From the IMG/VR virus record IMGVR_UViG_3300022602_000321, positions 1 through 28,207 of that record: DNA of 28,207 nucleotides; one strand, 5' to 3'. The notes below the pieces were generated by a model. It ran no database searches, was not told the origin of the DNA, and saw nothing but the letters and a program-made list of their open reading frames with translations. This DNA comes from a virus. The translations under genes were made by a program, and so were the position numbers. This document shows positions 15,117 to 22,213 of the stretch, in pieces. Numbering within the stretch: the first letter of the stretch is position 1; the number at the start of each line of letters is the position of its first letter.

Positions 15117-15269
15117 ATGCCGGATACATTTCAATTCTTAAAAAACAAATATACTAGATGGTACTATAGTATTATCAATAATGCTCAAAATAGAGAAATT
15201 AATGACTATGTAGAATCTCATCATATTATTCCTAAAAGTTATCTTAGGAGTTTAAAGTGCCAAGGTTGA
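15117..15269 (+). pseudogene. Remnant of an HNH homing endonuclease (first 50 residues)
   Basis: A 50-codon frame from ATG 15117 to TGA 15267-15269 starts MPDTFQFLKNKYTRWYYSII, continues NNAQNREINDYVESHHIIPK and ends SYLRSLKCQG. 'KYTRWYYSIINNA', 10-20 residues, then 'ESHHIIPKS' is the N-terminus of HNH homing endonucleases of T4-like phages. In intact members a Gly-Gly-Asn and 'L..LT.REH..' region follows; here it is absent and the frame runs into gp14. The ATG is only 2 nt past the predicted transcription start and has no ribosome site. It overlaps the gp14 start by 13 nt, and its last codons contain the gp14 Shine-Dalgarno. It is read as a deletion remnant retained as leader. Confidence 0.75.
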
Positions 15270-16474
15270 GTTTATACAAACCCGAAAAAGGCCCCGATTT
15301 CCGATTTCTAGATCGTGTTATCAACGAACAATTCCAAGTGGGCGGAACTGATATATTTGTTCACAAATATCTAGGGCCTGTTGATCCTATTACTGGTTCT
15401 AGTACTCCGGAAATACCTGTAAACACTAACCCTATACCGGAACTAGGCATACAGGATCTGCTGTTTATGGAAAACAGAGATAGGCATTACGATCCCGATG
15501 TTTATCATTTGCGTGGCATTTATACGATGCAGGATATAGATTTTAATCTAAGCCAGTTTGGATTATTTCTACAAAATGATAACATTATGATTAACTTTCA
15601 TTTGCGTACTACTTTTGAAGCGATAGGACGTAAACTTATGGCTGGAGATGTGTTAGAGTTACCCCATTTAAAAGATGAATACGCATTAGATGACAGTATG
15701 GTAGCACTAAAGAGATTCTATGTGATTACAGATATAACTCGTGTCAGCAGTGGATTCAGTCAAACCTGGTATCCACATTTACTAAGAGCAAAATGCCAAC
15801 CTTTAGTCGATAGTCAAGAGTTTAAAGAAATATTAGATAGCCCATCCGGTGACGGTAATAAAACCCTACGTGATGTTCTCAGTACATACAATCAAAATAT
15901 CGCAATCAATCAGGCGATTATACAAGAAGCAGAACTTAATGTTCCTAAGAGTGGTTACGATACCAGCCCCTATTATGTATTGCCGTTAAAGGACGATGGA
16001 TTGTTAAATCCGGTTGATACAACAGCCGGAGATGCCGATGCCAGTACAGATCATAATGTATTAGATGCCAGTTTTATTTTGCGTTCCGACACACAGGGCC
16101 CTAATCAACAGTATGCGGGCTATCTTACAGAAAATGCTATTCCACCAAACGGGTCGCCATATACATTTGGCATCACTTATCCCAGTAGCCCAGTAATAGG
16201 ACAGTTCCATTTACGTACAGATTTCTTTCCTAATAGACTGTTCAAGTGGGATGGAAAATATTGGATCAAGGTACAAGATTCAGTGCGCATGACAGAAGAT
16301 AACTTTGGTTATCAAGACACTGCACCAGGTAAATTGAACGCAGGTAAAGATGTTGAGCTAAATCAGAAAGCTAGTTTTGTGAATAACAATAATACAGCCA
16401 CTATCAATGGTGTAGTGATACAGGAAAAACAAAGTCTAAGTAAAGCACTTAGACCAAAGGCAGATAATCTATGA
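15257..16474 (+). CDS. 14: Neck protein, T4 gp14-like
   Basis: This 405-aa protein is predicted to work with gp13 at the head-tail junction. Typical stretches are PRLSLYKPEKGPDFRFLDR, INEQFQVGGTDIFVHKYLGP, IQDLLFMENRDRHYDPDVYH, LRGIYTMQDIDFNLSQFGLF, EAIGRKLMAGDVLELPHL and FSQTWYPHLLRAKCQPLVDS, all within residues 1-187. The C-terminal 210 residues go beyond T4 gp14 (256 aa) and include a W-DG-x-W module at 307-342 (PSSPVIGQFHLRTD, LFKWDGKYWIKVQD). The start is GTG at 15257, set by AGGAG 6 nt upstream. Its stop overlaps the gp15 start (ATGA). It is on the strand opposite to gp13 and most tail genes. Confidence 0.93.
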   Translation: MPRLSLYKPEKGPDFRFLDRVINEQFQVGGTDIFVHKYLGPVDPITGSSTPEIPVNTNPIPELGIQDLLFMENRDRHYDPDVYHLRGIYTMQDIDFNLSQFGLFLQNDNIMINFHLRTTFEAIGRKLMAGDVLELPHLKDEYALDDSMVALKRFYVITDITRVSSGFSQTWYPHLLRAKCQPLVDSQEFKEILDSPSGDGNKTLRDVLSTYNQNIAINQAIIQEAELNVPKSGYDTSPYYVLPLKDDGLLNPVDTTAGDADASTDHNVLDASFILRSDTQGPNQQYAGYLTENAIPPNGSPYTFGITYPSSPVIGQFHLRTDFFPNRLFKWDGKYWIKVQDSVRMTEDNFGYQDTAPGKLNAGKDVELNQKASFVNNNNTATINGVVIQEKQSLSKALRPKADNL

Positions 16475-17853
16475 GCGATTTTTTCTATGATGGTCAAGTA
16501 AGGCGATTTGTTACACAGTTTATACGTGTAATGAGTAACTTTAGCTATAAAGATGCTAGAGGTAATCTTACACAGGTACCTGTTCGCTACGGGGATATGA
16601 ATAGACAGGTAGCACAGATACTGAGCAAGAATACTGAAAATGTTGTGCAGAGTGCTCCTTTTATTGCCTGTTATATCAAAGACATACAGTTTGATAGAGA
16701 ACGTGTACAAGATCCATATTTTGTAGAAAAAGTGCAGGTAAGAGAAAGAGATACCAATGCCGACGGCAGTCAATATCTAAACACGCAGGGCAGTAACTAC
16801 ACAGTAGAACGTATCATGCCTAGTCCTTACAAGGTAACATTCAACGCCGATCTATGGACAACAAACACAGAACAAAAACTACAGTTATGGGAACAGATAG
16901 CTATCCTGTTTAATCCAGCATTAGAAATACAAAGTACAGACAACTATCTAGATTGGACCAGTTTGAGTTATCTAGAACTGTCTACTATGGTTTGGGAAAG
17001 TCGTAGTATACCACAAGGATTAGAAAGCGATATCAGTATTTGTAACATGAGTTTTACCAGTCCGATATGGATTACTCCTCCTGCCAAAGTCAAACAGATG
17101 GGTATTATAACTAAGATTATTACCAATGTGTTTGTTGATCCAACTGGCACGCTAGAAGGTGCTCCATATACTACAGAATTAGGATTAACTGATCTATTTG
17201 ATGGTCAAACTCCCAGTGCCAGAGTTATTGTTACTCCTGGAAACTTTGATCTGCTGGTTTTAGATAATACAGCGACTCTATTGCCCTTTAAAGATTCTGC
17301 TATATTTGACCCGTTAACTGATCCAGCATCAGCAGAAAAAGTACAATGGCAACAACTGTTAGATTTATATCCCGGACAGTTCAGGGCGGGACTTAGTCAA
17401 GTTAGATTGGCCACTGCCTCGGGCAACGAAATAGTAGCATACGCATCATTAAATCCGTTGAATGATTTTGCATTATCTTTAAACTTTGATGCCGATACTA
17501 TTCCATCTAACACTATTATAGATGGCAGAGGCACAGTTGACGCTATTATCAATCCAGTGACTTACAATCCTAAAGGTGTAGTTGCGGGAACTAGATATTT
17601 GATTTTGGAAGATATATCTCAAGATGTAACTGCGTGGACAAACGCAGACGGCAGTTATTTCTTTGCCAGTGCCAATGATGTTATATCATGGGACGGTGTT
17701 AACTGGAACATCTTACTCGATCCTAATACTTCAAGTGACCCTGTTTACATAACTAATACATATACAGGGATACAGTACAGATGGGATGGTTCCCAATGGA
17801 ACAAATCATTTGAAGGTGTCTATGACAAAGGATCGTGGCGTTTGATATTATGA
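16471..17853 (+). CDS. 15: Tail completion / sheath-stabilising protein, T4 gp15-like, with C-terminal extension
   Basis: This 460-aa protein is predicted to cap the tail and bind the neck. Residues 1-205 match the gp15 pattern: FFYDGQVRRFVTQFIRVMSN, LTQVPVRYGDMNRQVAQIL, APFIACYIKDIQFDRERVQD, IMPSPYKVTFNADLWTTNTE, LWEQIAILFNPALEIQSTDN and TSPIWITPP, comparable with the 'FYN.SFRRY...PSP.KM.YEL.IFT....FQIVEQILPYF.P' layout of T4 gp15 (272 aa). Residues 250-350 resemble an added beta domain (FDLLVLDNTATLLPFKDSAI), and 370-456 hold two W-DG-x-W modules (ISWDGVNWNILLDP, YRWDGSQWNKSFEG). It starts with ATGA overlapping gp14 and ends with ATGA into the Nudix gene. Confidence 0.9.
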   Translation: MSDFFYDGQVRRFVTQFIRVMSNFSYKDARGNLTQVPVRYGDMNRQVAQILSKNTENVVQSAPFIACYIKDIQFDRERVQDPYFVEKVQVRERDTNADGSQYLNTQGSNYTVERIMPSPYKVTFNADLWTTNTEQKLQLWEQIAILFNPALEIQSTDNYLDWTSLSYLELSTMVWESRSIPQGLESDISICNMSFTSPIWITPPAKVKQMGIITKIITNVFVDPTGTLEGAPYTTELGLTDLFDGQTPSARVIVTPGNFDLLVLDNTATLLPFKDSAIFDPLTDPASAEKVQWQQLLDLYPGQFRAGLSQVRLATASGNEIVAYASLNPLNDFALSLNFDADTIPSNTIIDGRGTVDAIINPVTYNPKGVVAGTRYLILEDISQDVTAWTNADGSYFFASANDVISWDGVNWNILLDPNTSSDPVYITNTYTGIQYRWDGSQWNKSFEGVYDKGSWRLIL

Positions 17854-18275
17854 CAGAAATAGTTTGTAGTGGTGGACTTTTCTTAGCTAAAGATACTAAA
17901 AGATTTTTATTCCTATTAAGAAGTCAGGGAAAAACAGCAGGCACATGGGGGTTAGTCGGTGGTAAAAAAGAACCTAGCGACCATACTCCGTACGACACAT
18001 TAAAAAGAGAAGTAGATGAAGAAGTTGGAAAAACTCCATCTATTAAAAAAATAATACCGCTTGAACTGTTTACTAGCAACGATCAACAGTTTCAATATAA
18101 TACCTATATACTGGTTGTAGAAAAAGAGTTTATGCCCACTCTAAATAACGAGCATGAAGGTTACGCATGGTGCAACTTTAACAGTTGGCCAAAGCCCTTA
18201 CATCAGGGCGTAAAGACCAGTTTAAACAACAAAAGTATAAAAACTAAAATAGAGATATTGCTAGAATTAATCTAG
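17850..18275 (+). CDS. Nudix hydrolase
   Basis: This 141-aa enzyme is predicted to hydrolyse a nucleoside diphosphate linked to another group; the substrate is unknown. The Nudix box is at about residues 37-60, GGKKEPSDHTPYDTLKREVD then EEVG. The catalytic REVDEEVG end is intact, but the front is one residue longer than the usual G-x5-E-x7-REU pattern and lacks the first Glu (Asp44 or His45 is there). The upstream GTWGLVGG strand is typical. ATG at 17850 overlaps the gp15 stop (ATGA), so it is preferred to the GTG at 17835. The last 9 nt overlap the end of the convergent HAD gene. Possible roles are nucleotide-pool cleaning, RNA decapping or nucleotide-sugar turnover; none can be chosen from sequence. 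Confidence 0.9.
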   Translation: MTEIVCSGGLFLAKDTKRFLFLLRSQGKTAGTWGLVGGKKEPSDHTPYDTLKREVDEEVGKTPSIKKIIPLELFTSNDQQFQYNTYILVVEKEFMPTLNNEHEGYAWCNFNSWPKPLHQGVKTSLNNKSIKTKIEILLELI

Positions 18276-18896
18276 ACTTTCAGCAAATGCCATTAGATTG
18301 TCAAATACTTTGACTTTGGCTTTGAGTTGTTTGTAAGCGTGATTTTCTAGTTTTTGCTGTGTTTTCTTTCCGTTTCCTGTTAATACTAGAATAGGAGTAG
18401 CACCCGCTTTATCCGCCATCTGTAGATCTTCTAGACTATCACCCACATATGCTCCGCCCTTGATTTCTAATCTAGGATCTGTTTCTAGAGCACGTTTAAA
18501 CATACCGGTATTAGGTTTAGCAAACGGATCATCCTTTTTGTCTGACACATTGTACCATAGGCCATCTATACTGGTACAACCGGCATTTCCAAATAAGTTT
18601 AACATATGTTGATTTACGATATCAACATCCTGCATGGAGAGTTTATTTTTGTTGATAGAGGGTTGATCAAATATAATAGCCAGTTTATGACCTTTGCTAC
18701 GTATCTTGGCAATGGCATTTATTGAATCTTCAATAGGTGTAAAGTCTTCAGCTTTTTTAATCACATCTGCTATTTCGCACAGTACTCCGTCTCTATCTAC
18801 TGCTATAAAATATTTGTCAAAAGTTCCAGGCATAGATGGCTTGTTGGCCTGTACAGCCTGTGCTATCTGATTTTTTGCTACATTGAATCTTCCCAT
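18267..18896 (-). CDS. HAD-family phosphatase, GmhB-like (D,D-heptose 1,7-bisphosphate phosphatase-like)
   Basis: In this 209-aa protein, HAD motif I is VDRDGVL at residues 33-39, followed by a helix and IIFDQPSIN at 74-82. Lys127 sits in FAKPNTGMFKRA and motif IV is GDSLEDLQMADKAGA at 152-166, then ILVLTGNG. The order and the LVLTG.G end fit the HAD-IIIA/GmhB group. Two departures are visible. The motif II segment, normally VTNQ with a Thr, reads IFDQ, and the Cys-rich zinc loop of GmhB is absent (YNVSDKKDDPF in its place). Activity on heptose bisphosphate is therefore uncertain. It starts 2 nt after the GT9 gene with AAGGTG 7 nt before the ATG, so the two are one unit and probably work on the same sugar. 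Confidence 0.82.
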   Translation of the reverse strand: MGRFNVAKNQIAQAVQANKPSMPGTFDKYFIAVDRDGVLCEIADVIKKAEDFTPIEDSINAIAKIRSKGHKLAIIFDQPSINKNKLSMQDVDIVNQHMLNLFGNAGCTSIDGLWYNVSDKKDDPFAKPNTGMFKRALETDPRLEIKGGAYVGDSLEDLQMADKAGATPILVLTGNGKKTQQKLENHAYKQLKAKVKVFDNLMAFAESLD

Positions 18897-18898
18897 GA

Positions 18899-19831
18899 TT
18901 ACACCTTAGATTCTATATCTTTGACTATCTGTTCATAAATTTTATCAAGTTCTTCAATAGAATAGTCCATCATTTTTTCATTCAATCTGTCAACTAGTGC
19001 TGTGTCTAATCCTGTTATACGTATAGGACTATATTTCTTTTCTCCCTGTTTTTCAATAATTTGAAACCAATCTGGGTAACTGGTATTGATAGGAAATGTT
19101 GATCCAAATATAACTGTACCAGGTTTATTAAGAGCTCGGGCCATGTGCTGTCCCACACTGTCAACACCTATAAAATAATCACAGTATTCAATTATTGCTC
19201 CCCAAGCACGTAAATCAGTATTTGGTTGTAGTTTTACAGTATAAGTATCTGCGGCTAGATTAAACTGCTGTTCTCCAAAAAACATCAAGTTATAGTTTTC
19301 GGATAATCTTTTTGCCAAATGTAAGTAAGCATCAGGAGTTAGACTACGGCTTCCATAATCTACAATGTCAGCTCTATCTAGTGTAGCACCTCGACCAAAA
19401 GGTTGTATGACAATAGTTTTATCTTTTTTCTGTTGTGTTTTGGTATCAGCAACTGTATTAGCGGCCCATTTTTCTTCAGCAAGGCTGAACTTCATTATGG
19501 GAGGACCTAGATCACTGTGATCAGTTGTATTATTAATCTCTTGATCAAATGCTTCTGCTAAACTTAATGTTTGATTGAAATAACCGGGAACCCTGTAAGG
19601 TTCCGGAGTTATATATCTATCAGCTTTACTGGCTATTTGACTCCACAAGCCCTTGGTATCTACTCCGTATGTTCGATCCTGTAGTTCTGGAATACTCCAA
19701 TAAAGTGCGTCCCAAGCTGGAATAAAAACATTCCAGTCTGTATTGGGATTTAATCTGTGATATTTGAGTAATGCTGGCATGGCAGCGATTACGCGGCCTG
19801 CTCCGCCGTCTATGTAAAAAATGGTTTTCAT
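18899..19831 (-). CDS. Glycosyltransferase family 9 (heptosyltransferase-like)
   Basis: This 310-aa protein is predicted to transfer a sugar from a nucleotide-linked donor. The N-terminal Rossmann half begins TIFYIDGGAGRVIAAMPALL (the 'G.G.vi...P.l' turn of GT9/ADP-heptose transferases, residues 4-22), with KTIVIQPFGRGATLDRADIV at 138-157 and SRSLTPDAYLHLAKRL at 161-176. The donor half has CDYFIGVDSVGQHMARALNK at 217-236 and PGTVIFGSTFPIN at 237-249, which is the best family signature. There is no membrane segment. It is transcribed leftward with the GmhB-like gene just downstream, next to the fibre array. Target could be host LPS, a phage structural protein or DNA; the sequence does not say. 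Confidence 0.85.
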   Translation of the reverse strand: MKTIFYIDGGAGRVIAAMPALLKYHRLNPNTDWNVFIPAWDALYWSIPELQDRTYGVDTKGLWSQIASKADRYITPEPYRVPGYFNQTLSLAEAFDQEINNTTDHSDLGPPIMKFSLAEEKWAANTVADTKTQQKKDKTIVIQPFGRGATLDRADIVDYGSRSLTPDAYLHLAKRLSENYNLMFFGEQQFNLAADTYTVKLQPNTDLRAWGAIIEYCDYFIGVDSVGQHMARALNKPGTVIFGSTFPINTSYPDWFQIIEKQGEKKYSPIRITGLDTALVDRLNEKMMDYSIEELDKIYEQIVKDIESKV

Positions 19832-19833
19832 AT

Positions 19834-19864
19834 GTTCTTATTATATAACTTAATTTATAAGAAC
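19834..19864 (-). promoter_or_regulatory. Inverted repeat holding a TATAAATT promoter-like site
   Basis: Perfect 8-bp arms GTTCTTAT (19834-19841) and ATAAGAAC (19857-19864) flank 15 nt. The minus-strand TATAAATT (19852-19859), one mismatch from the T4 late consensus, overlaps the right arm. The GT9 ATG is 2 nt beyond the left arm, so the hairpin could also affect translation or the end of the fibre transcript. Confidence 0.5.
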
Positions 19865-19884
19865 ACAACCCCAGTGATAAAATT

Positions 19885-22197
19885 TTATGCGAAGGTAGAG
19901 TATTGAGCAACTACGTTAAATGTACCAGCAAGATTGAGTACACCGTAAGACACTACATCTGTATGGTTGGCATTGCCTGACCAAGGAGTACCATTGGCCC
20001 ATTTTGGAGTTACAGCACTACCATTTATAGTGATTGAAGTGGCGGTATAAGCTGTAGATCCTTGGTTCACTACTACTGTAAGAATAGTACTGTAGTTAGA
20101 AGGATTGGTAGGAACATTGGTAAAAGCTATACTCCATGTCGCACTAGGAGTTACATAATAGGTTTGTCCAGATGTATAACTTAGAGTAGTTGCTCCGGAA
20201 ACAGATCCTACATTACTAAGTATTTCCAATGTGTTTGTTAATGTCGATAATCCAGTTGATATTATTCCTGCAAAAGAAGATACACCACTAACTGATAAGT
20301 TACTGCTAATCGAGAACGACGAAGTTGTTCCAGTACTAGCACTACCGCCTCCTCCTCCGGTATACGCTGTAGTTTGAACGGTGTTATCTGGGAATGTTAA
20401 TCCACCAGTTACACCAAATGTCCAAGTAGATGCTGATCCCGTTGCCGGAGATGCTATAATGGTAACACTGCCTGTTCCTGTATTGCTGACCAACTGGTTA
20501 GGTATACTAAAGGCACCATTGACACTGCTTAATGAAGCGGAATATGTACCAGCAAATAGTGTATTGCTAGTGGCTAAAGATCCTGTTGATATCCATGTTG
20601 CAGTAGTACCATTGCTAGATAATATATAACCAGCAGTACCGATTGGTATAAACGCTGTTTGTCCTGTAGCACTTTGTATAGGTATACTACCGCTAGCGCC
20701 TCCTGCTAAGTTTGTAGCTGTAGTAGCTGTGCTAGCAGATGCGGCTGATCCGCCCGATGTCGAAGTACTAACTGGCCATATGCCCACATAAACATTAGTA
20801 GCTGTTATTACACCATTTGCGTATATTCCACCACCTACTCCAACTCCACCAGATACTACCAATGCGCCAGTAGTTGTACTAGTTGTAGGAGTTGTATTTG
20901 TGATTAAAAATGAGTTATTGGTACCTGTTATATTACTACCACCAGATGTTGTGCCTGTACTAACTGGCCATATGCCCACATAAACATTAGTAGCTGTTAT
21001 TATACCACCGGCATATAGTCCACCACCTACTCCGACTCCACCATTGACAACTAATGCGCCAGTAGTTGTACTAGTTGTAGGAGTTGTGTTTGTAATAGTG
21101 AATATATCTGGACTAGTTATTAAACTTTGTGTAATAGTTGTGTAGGCTATAGTTAACTGAGTGGCTGTTATACCTCCATACACATAAAGATTTCCAGAAA
21201 TGCCAACACCGCCCGCTACAACCAATGCTCCTGTTGTAGTTGATGTTGCCTGTGTAGTATTTGTTATCAAGAAACTGCTGGTAGTACCGGTGCTTGATGC
21301 TGAACCACCAGATACTGATGTAGTACTTGTACCTGTACTAACTGGCCAAATACCAATGTACATACTGTTAGCAGTTACTGTGTTATAAAAGAATGTACCT
21401 GTAGTGCCAAATGAAGCCTGTCTAGTAATATTAGTAACACTACTTCCTCTTGGAGTAATCCAAAGGTCAATACGACTACCTTGTGCATTAGCTGTTTGAG
21501 TTTCGTCAGCGACCATGTCCCAACGAACTGTACTAATTGCAGGCCATCCACTGGTATTATAAGGTGTTCCACCTAGCCTAAATATAATATCGTTAAAGTT
21601 TAAACCAGCCGGAGCGGCTGTTGTTCCATTGTAGTGGCGTCCAATAATAGCGGAATAATTACCAGTTCCTTGTCCATCTATGTAGACACGAGCAGGGTTA
21701 CTGACCTGTCCGGTCATCTGTAATATTACACCGTTATTCTGTGGTGCTATATAGTTTCCGCCCAAATTTCCGATAAAGTTTACCAAAGCACCTGTGCTAG
21801 TTGTAGCCGAGCCGTTACCTGATACTGTTAAAAAACTGGAAATATAAGCATTACCGTTTGCCGCGATACCTCCTGCAACTACCAACGCTCCTGTTGTAGT
21901 TGATGTTGACAGTGTGTTATTAGTGATTAGGAAAGAACTATTTGTACCTGTGATGCTACTACCACCAGACGTTGTGCCTGTGCTAACTGGCCAAACACCA
22001 ACATACATGTTGGTAGCTGTTATTACACCACCTGCGTATATTCCTCCGCCGAGTCCTATCCCTCCTGCAACTACCAATGCTCCCGTGACTGTCGAAGTAG
22101 ATGCCACTGTGCTGGTGTTGATTTCACCGCCTACAGTTAGGGCCCCTTGTACTGTTCCAGTACCATAAATTGTTGTTCCGCCTTGTAATAATGCCAT
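19885..22197 (-). CDS. Repeat-rich tail fibre protein
   Basis: This 770-aa Ser/Thr/Gly-rich protein has five copies of a GALVV-x-GG unit at about residues 39, 103, 323, 380 and 444. Most are followed about 20 residues later by ITATNVYVGIWPVSTGT-type sequence, a beta-helical or triple-stranded repeat well known in phage fibres. Residues 130-275 are a non-repeat insert with YNGTTAAPAGLNFNDIIFRL and SRIDLWITPRGS, like trimeric fibre knobs. Residues 500-640 carry SNGTTATWIST and GGLTFPDNTVQTTAY, typical of fibre shafts, and the last 100 residues are a beta-rich tip. There is no signal peptide. The GGTAAATA octamer lies 7 nt before the ATG. Receptor binding at the tail end is the likely role. Confidence 0.88.
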   Translation of the reverse strand: MALLQGGTTIYGTGTVQGALTVGGEINTSTVASTSTVTGALVVAGGIGLGGGIYAGGVITATNMYVGVWPVSTGTTSGGSSITGTNSSFLITNNTLSTSTTTGALVVAGGIAANGNAYISSFLTVSGNGSATTSTGALVNFIGNLGGNYIAPQNNGVILQMTGQVSNPARVYIDGQGTGNYSAIIGRHYNGTTAAPAGLNFNDIIFRLGGTPYNTSGWPAISTVRWDMVADETQTANAQGSRIDLWITPRGSSVTNITRQASFGTTGTFFYNTVTANSMYIGIWPVSTGTSTTSVSGGSASSTGTTSSFLITNTTQATSTTTGALVVAGGVGISGNLYVYGGITATQLTIAYTTITQSLITSPDIFTITNTTPTTSTTTGALVVNGGVGVGGGLYAGGIITATNVYVGIWPVSTGTTSGGSNITGTNNSFLITNTTPTTSTTTGALVVSGGVGVGGGIYANGVITATNVYVGIWPVSTSTSGGSAASASTATTATNLAGGASGSIPIQSATGQTAFIPIGTAGYILSSNGTTATWISTGSLATSNTLFAGTYSASLSSVNGAFSIPNQLVSNTGTGSVTIIASPATGSASTWTFGVTGGLTFPDNTVQTTAYTGGGGGSASTGTTSSFSISSNLSVSGVSSFAGIISTGLSTLTNTLEILSNVGSVSGATTLSYTSGQTYYVTPSATWSIAFTNVPTNPSNYSTILTVVVNQGSTAYTATSITINGSAVTPKWANGTPWSGNANHTDVVSYGVLNLAGTFNVVAQYSTFA
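20765..21087 (-). repeat. 192-bp direct repeat inside the fibre gene
   Basis: Two exact matches recur with the same 192-bp offset: 46 nt (20765-20810 and 20957-21002) and 35 nt (20861-20895 and 21053-21087). They encode the last two 64-residue units of the 770-aa fibre. Neighbouring units at 21.2-21.4, 21.9 and 22.0 kb are more diverged. Confidence 0.9.
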
Positions 22198-22204
22198 AGT
22201 ATGT

Positions 22205-22212
22205 TATTTACC
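22205..22212 (-). promoter_or_regulatory. Late-promoter-like GGTAAATA for the repeat fibre
   Basis: The minus-strand GGTAAATA lies just past the stop of the LamG gene and 7 nt before the ATG at 22197. The same octamer precedes gp13. Confidence 0.45.
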
Positions 22213-22213
22213 T

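Noticed and set aside
16363-16773. 136-aa minus-strand frame with membrane-like sequence across the gp14/gp15 junction
   Set aside because: Overlaps two well-supported genes completely and has no ribosome site.
17835-17849. GTG start five codons upstream for the Nudix gene
   Set aside because: The AAAGGA is too close (2 nt) to the GTG, and the ATG at 17850 has the same ATGA overlap as gp14/gp15.
20765-21087. Possible diversity-generating retroelement template/variable repeat
   Set aside because: The repeats are in-frame fibre units, differences are not concentrated at adenines, and no reverse transcriptase is in the window.
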